This document shows positions 12,092 through 23,273 of a stretch of DNA of 64,000 nt, piece after piece. Origin of the DNA: Siphonodentalium dalli (lineage: Eukaryota > Mollusca > Scaphopoda > Gadilida > Siphonodentaliidae). The notes under the pieces were generated by a model. That model was not told where the DNA came from. It ran no database searches and saw nothing but the letters and a program-made list of their open reading frames with translations. The first letter of the stretch is position 1. Every line of letters begins with the position of its first letter. The position numbers and the translations under genes were made by a program. The stretch covers positions 206,296,978 through 206,360,977 of the forward strand of contig CP136066.1 in assembly GCA_032622095.1 (NCBI GenBank). The letters run 5' to 3'.

Positions 12092-12610
12092 TTTCGAGGT
12101 TGACATGAGGATTTAGGCCAAAATAAAAAGACCTATGTTTCTGGTGACCAGTGGTGAACAGTATTTATTTTGCAAAATTAGTCCGATTTTATTTCCGTGT
12201 CCAAACCGATTCATTTCCTTGTAAAACTGACACATCGCGTGTACTTATAAACTGGAAACACTTCAATTAGGTCACAGCCGAATGAAACTTATATTTTCAT
12301 GTTTTATTCAATAAAACAATAAATTACATTATATTCTAATATTATGTAATTAGTTTTATTATTTTATTGTACATTAAAAACAAGGAGAAGCAGTCTGAGG
12401 GGTATTCATATTTATTTTGAGCGAAGTTGAAAATAAAATGAAAAAATAAAATAATATGAAAAGCCACCCCCTCGCCTCTATTGTTTTCTTGTATGTCACC
12501 AGAAATACAGGTATATTTGTTTGTCCTTATCAACCCAAGGAAGTTAATATTGCGGCCTCGGTTTATATTAACTTCCAAGGGTTGATAAAAACTTCATGTC
12601 AACCTCGAAA
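12092..12610. mobile_element. palindromic MITE interrupted by HB copy 2
   Basis: With the insert removed, the left arm TTTCGAGGTTGACATGA continues to ttatcaacccaaggaagtta at 12528, and the right arm is its complement ending at TCATGTCAACCTCGAAA (12610). The centre is attgcggcctcggt. Without the insert the element would be about 105 bp. No clear target duplication was found. Confidence 0.75.
12116..12526. mobile_element. HB copy 2, Harbinger-like MITE
   Basis: Left GGCCAAAATAAAAAGACCTA then tgtttctggtgacc; right complement GGACAAACAAATATACCTGT then atttctggtgac. Target TTA duplicated (12113-12115, 12527-12529). 411 bp. The ends resemble HB copy 1 (GGCC, A-rich, then TGTTTC), so these are related families. 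Confidence 0.8.
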
Positions 12611-13232
12611 TACCTGTTATTAAATGTGTATTTACTTCATAATATTGTTCTCTTTATTGATTGTTTCATATAATATTAAAATATTTGTAATACCATTGTC
12701 AGACCGTAAAGCACTCGCTTTTGAAACGTTTTATGTCACCCATTTTCGATCTAATACGATTGTCTGCGGTTTCTTGACATAAACTATAATATTTTGGATG
12801 AAATACCTTCAACTAAGTTCTAGAATGCACGAAAATACCGACTTTCGGAGCACATTTTTGTGAATATTCTATTCTATTAAGCGATAGTCCGCTTGGGAGT
12901 CTATTCGAATAAGCAATTAAAAAATACAGATGTACTATTAAAATGGTTTTGGAATCCGAAATATTATTATAATAAACGAATTATTTGATTAACCATTATT
13001 CGATTAATTGGAATTGACTGTATATGTACAACAATGTGATTCAGCAAGTCAAAATTTAACCCAGGGAGATATATCAACCTATAATTCCTTTTATTAACTC
13101 ATGACGTCTCGTGAGCTTGTTATTAACCCATCATTCCTATTTATAGGAAAATCCAGTAGATATCGTGATTTATCAAATCCTTTTCCATATGATTTAGTAT
13201 GGGATTTTTAGAAGAAAATTTATGATCATATA
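12611..13232. other. unannotated stretch
   Basis: AT-rich, no supported feature. Confidence 0.4.
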
Positions 13233-13337
13233 CAGTAATGCTCTAAGTAATCGACTCCTTAACCACAGCAGAATTATGGGTAACTTTTCAGGATTTAGTC
13301 AGAAATATGGCTTGTTGCCATTCATCGGAAAGCTCTT
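13233..13337 (+). mobile_element. PAL copy 1, left arm only
   Basis: Starts CAGTAATGCTCTAAGTAATC after TA and runs to the palindrome centre. It is then replaced by foreign sequence at 13338. Its partner arm resumes at 13692, after about 350 bp. Confidence 0.85.
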
Positions 13338-13691
13338 CCCGAGCCTACTCCAACATTTGTTTGAAATTAACATTAATGTCAACCCATGGTGTTTGTACTT
13401 GTGGGCAGCTCAGTAGGCATATGCTATGATGCTTACAAGACTTGAAAAAATCCAGTTCCGATAGATTTACTATCATATAGTCTGCTCATAATGCAGGTCA
13501 TCGGGGGTCATCACACATCATTTACTCTCTACCTCGAGTTAGTTACTCATGATTTACTGCTATCGTCATAATCATGGTCTTATAAAGACTTGTGACCAAA
13601 CATTGAAATAGTGTGACCGACATTTGAAAAATGATGTCCCCAGAGGATGAATTTAGTTACTATCCCACACAGCGGGGTAGCCTTACCAAAA
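13338..13691. repeat. captured segment with copies at 15.7 and 38.0 kb
   Basis: The first part (ctccaacatttgtttgaaat) matches 15692 onward. The part from 13452 (ccagttccgatagatttact) to about 13640 matches 37964-38155 at high identity. It ends with a DHP fragment (atgatgtccccagagg through accaaaat). It lies inside PAL copy 1. Confidence 0.8.
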
Positions 13692-13841
13692 TAGTCAGAA
13701 ATATGGCTTGTTGCCATTGATCGGAAAGCTCTCCCCGAGAGCTTTCCGATGAATGGCAACAAGCCATATTTCCGACTAAATCCTGAAAAGTTACCCATAA
13801 TTCTGCTGTGGTTAAGAAGTCGATTACTTAGAGCATTACTG
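13692..13841. mobile_element. PAL copy 1, centre and right arm
   Basis: Begins with a second partial left arm (agtcagaaatatggcttgtt), then the centre and the full right arm ending GCATTACTG before TA. About 40 bp of left arm is therefore present on both sides of the captured segment. Confidence 0.85.
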
Positions 13842-14384
13842 TATTTCTGTTTGACACAATGAAATGTTAGTAACCCAATGAACTTATTTTACCTAGGCAA
13901 TAGAATTGTCTTGGCAAACTAATTTTTCCTCTGGTTTTACCTAGACATTGCCTATTGCCTAGACTAATTCCCAGAGCTGTTATAGGGATGGGACATAAAG
14001 TCGGGACACCAGTCAATCGAGATACAGATTGCTGAGATAATTGTATTGCATCGGGCCATAAAATATTGCAAAATGCCCAAATAATGTTTTTAACTGTGAT
14101 CAATTTCAACACTCTTCACTTTCCTTGTGGTGTGTATGCATTTCTTTATTGGTTGGAAAGAATTTCAGTATTTGATCTATAACACTATGGCAAGATACGG
14201 TACATATTCGTATTTAGACCATATCTATCGAGATACACATCGTATCAAGATACACACCATATCTCATATCCCAACTAATTTGGCGAGGCTGTGTAGGTCC
14301 GGTCGTCCATCTGTTTGCGTCTGATTTCCGTGTGATAACTTCATAGGTCTCAGCTGGATGCCATTACATTTTGTATATGTACAT
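13842..14384. other. unannotated stretch
   Basis: No supported gene. Includes a small inverted motif (ggcaatag and ctattgcc near 13902-13960) and a short GTCCGGTCGTCC block near 14297. Confidence 0.4.
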
Positions 14385-14388
14385 TTAA

Positions 14389-14781
14389 CCCTTTACCCAA
14401 CAGAACGGCCCTGTGCCAATGCATTCTCTTATATATGCGAGTCGACCATAGGTCGCCTCGCATATATAAGAGAATGCATTGGCTTAACACATTAAAAATT
14501 ATAAAATTGTTAAAGAATGTAAGAAAAAATGGTAAAAAGTGTTAAAAAAAGATTTTTTTTTAGGCCAATGCATTCTCTTATATATGCGAGGCGATCTATG
14601 GTCGACTCGCATATATAAGAGAATGCATTGGCACAGGGCATAACTGTAACCATCACAATGTGGTCAATGAGCCGGCTCCAATGATATCCATATTTGTATG
14701 GTTCTATTGAGACAGACCGAAGATATTTTAGGCTGTTGAAGCTTTATTTGGCCGGTTTTGGCCTGTTTGTTGGGTAAAGGG
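14389..14781 (+). mobile_element. T2 copy 2
   Basis: TTAA at 14385-14388 and 14782-14785. 393 bp; the opposite orientation to copy 1 (CCCTTTACCCAACAGAACGG first). Two cassettes, the second with one unpaired change (gatctatggtc). Confidence 0.92.
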
Positions 14782-15045
14782 TTAATATGACAAAATACAA
14801 GTTAAGTTAGAATTTGGGTTTCCGCCCGCCAATGTTCACGAGAGTAATAGCCCTTTGATTTAATTACCACGGTCAGTTTTGCCAAGCCCTAGTGACGCGT
14901 TGTTGGAAGTCATTCACTTACATTTGTCTGGTGGATTACATTGTTTTAATTTATATATCTCCATTCTGACTGGTCATAAACTGACATTGCTTACAATGGA
15001 CATGGGTGTCCTTGAACCCAAACACATTCACATAAAGGGGATTAA

Positions 15046-15501
15046 CCCTTTCAGTACGATTTCTGTATCAACCCATATACCCTGTGCCAATGTATTCTCT
15101 TATATATGCGAGTCGACCATAGGTCGCCTCGCATATATAAGAGAATGCATTGGCCTAACAATTTTTCATCATTTGTTATTATTTTTTACAATTTTTTTAC
15201 AATTTTACTAATTTATGATAATTTTTTCTTATATTCTTTAACAGACTTATTTTGTAGGTTTAGTGCTAGGGAATCTTACGTTTTTCATGGGCATCAAAAT
15301 TATTACTATGAATACTTGGTGATAGTTTTGAGTTATAACATGCCCCTAAGGTTTTAACCAGTTTGTTTTTAAATTCGCTAGAGCATGCTTAAGCATACCC
15401 AAAAAAAATTCAACCAAAAAACAAATCTAAAAAAAAAAAAAAGGACGATTTTACAGACCGTAAATTAGGGCCGATGAGATCGGCCCCTGGCACTGAAAGG
15501 G
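15046..15501 (+). mobile_element. T3 copy 2, long form
   Basis: TTAA at 15042-15045 and 15502-15505. Opens CCCTTTCAGTACGATTTCTG, carries one cassette joined at cccatataccctgtgcc, an AT-rich body, a short stem ggccgatgagatcggcc and the end ctggcactgaaaggg. 456 bp. Confidence 0.9.
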
Positions 15502-15752
15502 TTAATACAAGGTGTTCTAGGCTGTTATATTCTAGTGTTTGTTACCTTTATCTTGACTTCTGTAAACTGCTCTGGACATCATTAGTGAAGGATCCCCCTG
15601 CTCATATATTATGGGTATCACAATACAATTTGGTGAGGCTGTCAGTGCAGTTTTGCATTTTGTAGAGCAATTCATCAATAAAATGTCTGAGCATATACTC
15701 CAACATTTGTTTGAAATTAACATTACTGTCCCCCGGGGTGTTTGTAGTGTGA

Positions 15753-15834
15753 GTGGCTCAGTGGGTGTGTATGATGTGAGTGGCTCAGTGGGTGTGTATG
15801 ATGTGAGTGGCTCAGTGGGTGTGTATGATGCATA
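15753..15834. repeat. 27-bp tandem repeat, three units
   Basis: Three exact or near-exact copies of gtgagtggctcagtgggtgt followed by gtatgat. A single diverged unit exists at the homologous place near 13395, so the array grew in this copy. Confidence 0.9.
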
Positions 15835-15835
15835 C

Positions 15836-16270
15836 AAGCCTTGAAATAGTGTGTCTGACATTTGCAGAATGAGGTCTCTAGAGGGTGAATCTATCCCACA
15901 CAGTGGGCTATAGAATCACCAAATTCACCCTCAGGGAACCTCATTCTGTTTAGGCCTCATCTTCTGGGAAGTATCTATAGTCTCAAATTAATATTGTTTT
16001 TATTTACTTTTTCCCTTGTTCAGTTTGTAATCCCCTAATTTTCAGAAGATAAAATGCAAAATTAAGGTGACTAATGGGTGAATTTTCACGAACTTCAACT
16101 GAGGAACTTGAATCTGATCCTAGGTTTCCCATAGCAAGTTAGGTCTAAGCAGAATGCAGTTCCCAGAGAGTGAATTTGGTGATGCTAGCCCACCATGCTG
16201 CTATGATGCAGGATCGCGTCACTAAATTCAGCCTCTGGGGACCTCATACTGCAAATGTCTGACACCCTAC
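15836..16270. mobile_element. DHP copy 2
   Basis: Left end caagccttgaaatagtgtgt; left hairpin degenerate (tctctagaggg); right hairpin tctggggacctcatactgca; right end decays at ctgacaccctacatcctgg. No target duplication identified. Confidence 0.8.
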
Positions 16271-16301
16271 ATCCTGGATTTCATCCATGCTAATGTTTAT
16301 T

Positions 16302-16640
16302 GGTAACCCTTCCATGACTGGAGCTTCCTGAAATTTTGTGAAACCCTGTGCCAATGCATTCTCTTATATACAATAATGCCCTAAATAATCGACTCCTTAA
16401 CCACAGCAGAATTATGGGTAACTTTTCAGGATTTAGTCGGAAATATGGCTTGTTGCCATTCATCGGAAAGCTCTCAGTGAGAGCTTTCCGATGAATGGCA
16501 ACAAGCCATATTTCCGAATAAATCCTGAAAAGTTACTCATAGTTCTGCTGTGGTTAAGGAGTCGATTATTTAGGGCATTACTGTATCACAGTATGTGAGT
16601 CTCACATAGGTAGCCTCTCATATATAGTGAGTCTGGAGTA
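16302..16640 (-). mobile_element. T1 copy 2, decayed, with PAL inside
   Basis: Left end ggtaacccttccatgactgg and half a cassette to ctcttatata, then PAL copy 2, then tatgtgagtctcacataggt. The remainder is unrecognisable. Confidence 0.65.
16371..16583. mobile_element. PAL copy 2
   Basis: Complete 213-bp palindrome (left end CAATAATGCC, one change) inserted at TA inside the T1 cassette. Arms pair through gctttccgatgaatggcaac at the centre. Arms share the variants CCCTAAATAA/TTATTTAGGG and CCTTAACC/GGTTAAGG. Confidence 0.93.
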
Positions 16641-16963
16641 TTTGGGGTATATCTATTACCACCAGCAAGAGTTAGCTCTGTGTGGCTAATAATTTCTACA
16701 TTGAATGCATGCAGTGTGACAGTATGACAGTATGGCAGACAATGTTTAAGTACTATTTTTAGCAATGTGAAGAATCTAGCACTGTATTAAAGGCATTCCA
16801 ACAATCACCTCATAGGATACATTGCTTTCCTGATGATGTTGTGATTGGGTGCACGAGACTGACGTAATTATGCTGGTGGTAATAGAAATCCCCCCCAAAT
16901 ACTCCAGACTCACTACTGCATAGGAGTCTGTGTTTTAACTACAACTGATGCTGCACCAGCGTA

Positions 16964-17176
16964 CAGTAATGCTCTAATTAATCAACCTCCTAACCACAGC
17001 AGAATTATGGGTAACTTTTCAGGATTTAGTCGGAAATATGGCTTTTTGCCATTCATCGGAAAGCTCTCGCCGAGAGCTTTCCGATGAATGCCAACAAGCC
17101 ATATTTCCGACTAAATCCTGAAAAGTTACCCATAATTCTGCTGTGGTTAAGATGTCGATTAATTAGACCATTACTG
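16964..17176. mobile_element. PAL copy 3
   Basis: Complete, TA on both sides. Both arms carry the AATTAAT/ATTAATT form at positions 14-18. One arm has cctcctaacc, so the arms are no longer perfectly matched there. Confidence 0.92.
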
Positions 17177-17180
17177 TAGC

Positions 17181-17237
17181 TCCCTTTATGAAAGTGTTGA
17201 CAGAATGAGTGAGTCCATTTAGGAGTATTTGGGTTAA
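17181..17237 (+). mobile_element. T1 end remnant and spacer duplicate
   Basis: tagctccctttatgaaagtg then ttgacag is a decayed T1 right end. The following cagaatgagtgagtccattt recurs immediately after T1 copy 3, so T1 plus spacer was tandemly duplicated. Confidence 0.65.
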
Positions 17238-17491
17238 CCCTTTCATGACAGGAGCTGTGCTTGTGCATCATTAAAAATCCTGTGCCAGAGACTCTGATAA
17301 ATGGGAGTCTCTGATAGGGAGCCTTGTATATATAGGAGAATGCGCTGGCTTACAAGGTCAAGCTAAATATTGTTGGACCAATGCATTCTCTTTTATATGC
17401 GAGGCTCCCTATATGGGAGACTCGCATATATAAGAGAATGCATTAGCACAGGGATTTCGCAAATTTCAGGAAGCTCCTGTCATGAAAATGT
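17238..17491 (+). mobile_element. T1 copy 3
   Basis: TTAA at 17234-17237 and 17492-17495. Left end CCCTTTCATGACAGGAGCTG, right end GCTCCTGTCATGAAAAT. First cassette degenerate, second intact with a CTCCC/GGGAG inner stem. Confidence 0.88.
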
Positions 17492-17495
17492 TAAC

Positions 17496-17997
17496 AGAAT
17501 GAGTGAGTCCATTTAGGAGTGTATGTGTTAAATTCCGTATGAATTTACCGGTATCTAATGCTGTCTTCTATACTTTTCTCTTTGAATGTAATTTATATCT
17601 CTTGTGATACTGGCAGAGTAGTCAATCAATCAATCAGAATAATCAGACTGTTACTTCATATTTACTTCTGAGACATCAAAGATTACTGGGTAGTTTATAA
17701 TATACATAACTAGAATACTTGGGGAAATGAGTGGATTCAAATATGCGATTGATTTGGGTAGATTAGTGTTATTTCTGTTGATACATGTTATATGCTGAAA
17801 TTTTGTACAAAAGGTTGCTCACCTTTGAGAACATGCAGGTCATCGTCGTTTGAGTCAAATTTTGCCAGAATTTGAATTGTTTGTTCTTAAAAAAAAGGCC
17901 AACATCCCAAAAAATCACCTTGATTCAGGGGATGTGGGGTCTGCAACCTTTTTGAAATTACCATGGACGTATTTTGTTACGCCCTAGTATACATTAA
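17496..17997. other. unannotated stretch
   Basis: No supported feature. A block near 17888 (aaaaaaaaggccaacatccc) weakly resembles segments near 25893 and 55050. Confidence 0.4.
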
Positions 17998-18005
17998 GCC
18001 ATCGA

Positions 18006-18544
18006 CAGTGTTCGCGCTGTCGGTAGCCAAATTAGCCAATGGCTAATCTTTTTCGAATTTGGCTAATAAAAATTTCATTTGGCTAAACTTTTGGCTAAAC
18101 TTTTTTTTACCCCAAATAGAGACAGGAAGCATGAATTTTTGGCAAGTGGGTTTTTAATTCTGTGATGTGAACGATCTAGTCCGAAAACATCGTATACGTA
18201 AGTGGGAACCCGATCGCGGACAGTAGAAAGGGAAACCCGTCACGAAACAGCAAAAGGTCATATCATTATTTTACATTTAATCCGCTAATCCCCCATTGTC
18301 TGTCTGGTCACTCACGGGGCTCCTGCACAATGCATGTTTATTTTGACATTGTATTTATGACGGCCAAGGTTTATGAGCACCAAGTGTAAGACAATAGCTT
18401 AATCAGCCAAATGTGAATCACGACAGATATTTAGTCATTAATTGTGAACCGACCATAAAACGATGATTTTTTTCATTTGGCTAATAAAATTTTCATTTGG
18501 CTAAACTTTTGGCTAAAAATAATTTCGGTCCAGCGCGAACACTG
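18006..18544. mobile_element. HM copy 1 (TTGGCTAA subtype), hAT MITE
   Basis: Ends CAGTGTTCGCGCTGTCGG and complement CAGTGTTCGCGCTGGACC. Perfect 8-bp target duplication GCCATCGA (17998-18005 and 18545-18552). hAT elements duplicate 8 bp and commonly have CAG-type ends. No transposase. Sub-terminal repeats read catttggctaa at both ends, unlike the other two copies. Confidence 0.95.
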
Positions 18545-18552
18545 GCCATCGA

Positions 18553-18901
18553 CCTGCCCACATCTGCATATCCACCTTAATTATACTCAACAGTAATTCC
18601 ATATTCAACAGGCAGGATGGGCACCACATCCTTCCCCACTTACATGACACATATACAGTTCACAGCACATGACTAAATGTGTGTATATATTACATATAAA
18701 CCCATTCTGAATGACAAAATGTGACATCCGCATGTCAACAACATAAAATTATAGCAAAAATATCTTCAATTATCTGCTTTCCCTCTGAAACGTTTGCACC
18801 AGCCAGTGGTTACTAAAACGATTTTCTTTTATTGAGGATGGTTGCCCACTCCTGAGCAATCACCGATACAACCCTGGTCAAGTGGCCTTGCTGATATGCT
18901 A
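18553..18901. other. unannotated stretch
   Basis: No supported feature. Confidence 0.4.
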
Positions 18902-19114
18902 CAGTAATGCTCTAAGTAACTGACTTCTTAACCACAGCAGAATTATGTGTAACTTTTCAGGATTTAGTCGGAAATATGGCTTGTTGCCATTCGTCGGAAA
19001 GCTCTCGGGGAGAGCTTTCCGACGAATGGCAACAAGCCATATTTCCGACTAAATCCTGAAAAGTTACCCATAATTCTTCTGTGGTTAAGAAGTCGATTAC
19101 TTAGAGCATTACTG
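18902..19114. mobile_element. PAL copy 4
   Basis: Complete, TA-flanked. Both arms share the rarer variants CTCTAAG/CTTAGAG and TTCTTAACC/GGTTAAGAA. Confidence 0.93.
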
Positions 19115-19616
19115 TATGATACTGGTGGTCCTGCTGATGCTGTTACAGCTGTTACAAAAAAGTACCGTTATTTGTCATTTTCACGGTGTTTGGCTAATCC
19201 GAGCGATTTTAGAAAAAAAAACAATGTGTGTATGAAACATTCAAGAACATATATATTTTTAAACGCCCATTGTGAAAAATTATGTATTATGTTATTGATC
19301 CGTCCGTCTGTCCGTCCGTCCATTTGCTTTTTTCATTTCCACATTTTGAGTGAACAATGGTGACTTCACAGATAATACAGCGCTGACACTATGTTTTTAC
19401 ATCAATCACTGAACTGAATATGACCACTGTCCAAACTAAATACTAATTAGCTAAAAGTAGACGATGGTAGTGTATTGTCAACAATAAAGTTTTAATAAAC
19501 CTGTCACAATGAATGAGCCGTCACAACCACTCAGAGTTGAAGTATAGACCAGAAATTTAAACTTCTAAAGGATCCCCAGTCTACACTTGTTTATGTGTCT
19601 GCAAATTATTTCAAGA
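19115..19616. other. unannotated stretch with a short GTCC repeat
   Basis: ccgtccgtctgtccgtccgt near 19302-19321 is the only structured element; no gene seen. Confidence 0.4.
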
Positions 19617-19643
19617 CCCCCCCCCCCCCCCCCCCCCCCCCCC
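19617..19643. repeat. poly(C) tract of 27
   Basis: An uninterrupted run of C; the minus strand is an equal G run able to form quadruplex DNA. Length may be uncertain because homopolymers are prone to sequencing and assembly error. Confidence 0.9.
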
Positions 19644-19756
19644 TATATGTCACAAATTAATTTCCGACTCCCCTCTGAATACATCATAAATTTTTTTTTT
19701 TTTTATTTCAGACTAAAGCTTGTGAGATCCCGGCTTGAATAGCAAACCAACAGTAA

Positions 19757-19779
19757 GTAATAATAATAATAATAATGAT
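19757..19779. repeat. (TAA)n microsatellite
   Basis: taataataataataataat just upstream of T4 copy 1. Confidence 0.9.
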
Positions 19780-19799
19780 AGTTTTTATATAGCGCTTAA

Positions 19800-20224
19800 A
19801 GGTACTCAATCCGATCAAATGCTCCTAAATTACTATTTCTTTGGCTTCGGGGTTAAAAATATCTGATTGGAGTCGAGGAACCCACCCGTCAAAGCACTGA
19901 GTGATGAGATATTGATTTTTGAAGTTGGTTATTTCTCAAGATGTGTTCTAATAATTGGCACAGAAACACGGACAAATTGCGGATCAAGATGGATAACACT
20001 AAAATCAAGTGGTAATAATAACCACTTGATTTTAGAGTTATCCATCTTCATCCCAAATTTGACCAAGACCACCCTTTTGATGGCGTGTTATTGGGCCATA
20101 AACAATAGAAATAATAAACTTCAAAAATTTATATCTGGTAGGTTCCTCGACTCGAATCAAATATATTTTACCCCCGAAGCCAAAGAAATAGTAATTTAGG
20201 AGCGTCTGATCGGATTGCGTACCT
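19800..20224. mobile_element. T4 copy 1, long palindromic MITE
   Basis: TTAA at 19796-19799 and 20225-20228. Ends AGGTACTCAATCCGATCA and complement AGGTACGCAATCCGATCA. Pairing continues through ctttggcttcggggttaaaa and, at the centre, aaaatcaagtggt/accacttgatttt (20010-20036). 425 bp. Confidence 0.92.
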
Positions 20225-20436
20225 TTAACCAATCACTTGCTCTAAGATGCTAATGACAAATATTCAACACTCAGTAACCATCTACTGCTCTCTGGGGACA
20301 GGGGGTTGTACAATCATACTAACTAGATCTTTCACTGCTCATAATCAGGTTCCCTTTCAACGCATGGGTGGTGCAAAGCAGACAAAGTACAAGCGACCTT
20401 GCTCAAGGTTCAAAACTTGGCACAAAATTTGAACGT

Positions 20437-20608
20437 CACATATATAAGAGAATGCACTGGCTTACAAGGTCAAGGTAAATATTGTTAGGCCAATGCATTC
20501 TTTTATATATGTGAGGCGCCCTGTGGGCGACTCGCATATGTAAGAGAATGCATTGGCACAGGGTTTTTGCAAAATTTCAGGAAGCTCAAGTCATGAAAGG
20601 GTAAAAAA
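20437..20608 (+). mobile_element. T1 copy 4, left end missing
   Basis: Begins inside the first cassette (catatataagagaatgcact). The second cassette has the GCCC/GGGC-type stem (ggcgccctgtgggcgac). Ends tcatgaaagggtaaa, so the terminal TTAA is mutated. Confidence 0.8.
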
Positions 20609-20611
20609 CCC

Positions 20612-22078
20612 CCTATAAATATCAATGACGAGAATATTATATGGACTTGGTACAAAGAGCTCAAATATTGTATTTGGTGCTGGTGGAATTGACATATTTA
20701 TTTTTTTTTTTTCACAGTTGGATCAATTGAATAACATTTTGGGAGCTACCTGCTTACACAATTTTATTCAAACTAAATGCTTATATATCTTCTTAAAAAT
20801 CTGTCGGAATTACAACAATAATTTTTTTTTATATTTTATAATTATTCTGGCAAAAAGTCCTTGACATACATATTTTCTTGAACTAATTGAAACAGGCTCC
20901 CTTTGGGATCTGTTATCCAGCGTCGGAAGGTTCTGTGGCTCCTTCACAAAACTACGTGTGTTTTATGGGGCCCTGTGTGCGCTTTTCACACATTTTGAAC
21001 TTATACAGAGCCTTTATTTAGTGGCAGCCTCTTTGTGAGCTTTGCACACATTTCGATCATTTAAACATTTCGATTTAAAAATAAACATTTTTTAGATTGA
21101 ACAAACCAATTTTTATTTATTTTTTATAAATTATATTAATTTAATTTAAAAAAAATCTAAATTAAAAAAAAACGAACGCCATTATAACATCCGTCATCCG
21201 CCACACCAAATTAGGTAAAAAAATCAGTCCAGGGGTCCGAGAGAGAAAAATCCGGGCAGACAGACAGATCCTACTCATTTATTTATATAGATACTGGTTA
21301 CTTTAATTACCAATGACATTATATAAGTTGGAAGCCCTGAATGCTTCTAATATTCTCCACAGAAAACTGGTAGTCGCTGAATAAATATTTCAATTCATAG
21401 ATTTTTCTGGACACACACTGGAGTAATGTAAAGCGTTTTAATTGGTTCTTTGTGTTCTGATGTTAGGAAGCAAAACATCACTGTGTTTTAATTGATTAAC
21501 TGTCCATCTTGTTTAAACTTATTCTAATGTTTCCAATGCTTCTAGACTGGTGAGTGGCCACCAGCTGGTCATCCTCTCACCAAAAATAGACTAGTGAGTG
21601 GCCACCAGCTGGTCAGACTCTCATCTCCTAATGATTTTCTGAGTGATAAAATCATTGTACTTCTGACCTCTTCAGGGTAGAGGTTAGGGCTGCAATTATA
21701 TGGTTTTCCACGATACATATCCTGATACAATGCTGACGATACGATATGTATCACGAATTGTTCCACTGCAGAAAGTTAGAAAGGCAAGATACAAATCGCA
21801 ACATATAAATGGAGGGAGTGAGTGGAAGATTCACTATAGAAATTGTTTGTGTGGTCTGTATCCCTTAAATGCTATGCCCATAGCTGCATCAATATTGAAA
21901 TCACCCAAAAATTACCTGAAGAATAATTACCTATGTACATGGGCTTGAATTTATATGTGTATTCAGAAACAGGTCAGTTCTTGTTAAAATACAAATTAAT
22001 AGGTTGGCAGAATTGTTGAGCTACTTGAATAGCAGTCAAGTAGGGCCGCGCCATTGTCAAGGGACAGAGCTTCAAATA
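20612..22078. other. unannotated, with an interspersed repeat tail and a small duplication
   Basis: 20890-21290 ends in cagacagacagatcctactc then atttatttatatagat, which looks like the end of an interspersed element. A 44-bp duplication (agactggtgagtggccacca) lies at 21544 and 21588. No gene recognised. Confidence 0.45.
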
Positions 22079-22118
22079 GCCTATGGCTTGTTGCCTAATC
22101 CCATTTTTGTCCCCGAAA

Positions 22119-22800
22119 AATTTATTTTCGGGGGACTATAGAAACGGGGTCCGTCCGTCCGTCCGTTCGTCCGTCCGTCACACTTTTGAGTACCTTCATG
22201 GTGTAATCATCTCCTCCTACAGATTTCAACCCAGAGATTTGAAACTTCAGAATATTGTTGCCCATATATTGAAGATGTGCAACATGTATATAGATGACTG
22301 AACAAATATTTTTTGACAGAGTTATTAACCCTTTTCGATTTAGAATATTTCAACATTTTTTATAATTTTCAGTATGAGGGTACCTTCATGGTGTAATCAA
22401 CTCCTCCCACAGTTTTCATCCTAGAGATTTGAAACTTCAGAATATTGTTGCCCATATATTGAAGATGTGCAACATGTATATAGATGACGGAAAAATTATT
22501 TTTTGACAGAGTTATTAACCCTTTTCGACTTAGAATATTTCAACATTTTTTATAATTTTCTGTATGAGGGTACCTTCATGGTGTAATCAACTCCTTTTGA
22601 TTGTAGATATTTGTAACTTCAGAGTATTGTTATCCACATATTGGAGATGTGCAACATGTATATAGAGGACGGATTTTTTTTTTTTTTACGGAGTTATTAA
22701 CCCTTTTCGACTTAGAAAATTTCAACATTTAAAAATATTTCTTTAACAAAGCGGTATCGACTTGCCACTTTTTCGGGGGACACTGTGGTCAGCTGACCTT
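22119..22800 (+). repeat. GTCC-headed satellite element, 190-bp period
   Basis: Opens with a hairpin (ccccgaaaaatttattttcg), then a GTCC run (22151-22179), then three units starting taccttcatggtgtaatca at 22191, 22381 and 22571 (period 190). Closes with ctttttcgggggacactgtg, echoing the opening hairpin. Architecture matches the 27.4-28.2 kb element although units differ. Confidence 0.85.
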
Positions 22801-23273
22801 TTATTCTTCTAAATTTGTACCTATTGTAATTATTTATCTGAATGTCCATAGAGGGAAAAATAAATACTGTTTAAACTAATTGTTGAGCTGTACACAGTAC
22901 ACCATAGAAATCTATGCATTCTGTTTGACTTCCACCTTAACAATTGTACACTGGGGGCCTTCAAAGCTTCAAGATTTGATTCAGTTTGTGAATCAGGCTG
23001 CATATTCGATTCAATTAAATGGTTAAAGATTTCTTGGAGATTCACACGGGATATTCTACATGCCTGTGTTATTTCTGGGTGGTATGCCATTAATACCATT
23101 CCCTATATTAATTGCTGACTTTACCAGTATCTGGGGTTTAGAGCACATTTAATATTTTATTTTATAGTACCTCATCTGTGTGGTAGCCATCACCGTTCCC
23201 TGTATTATGTACTTCTGAACTTTTGTTGGGGCACGTCCCACTGATTTTAATCCCTGGTTAGCAATTTCATATG
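22801..23273. other. unannotated stretch
   Basis: No supported feature; one 89-codon minus-strand open frame without recognisable motif. Confidence 0.4.
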
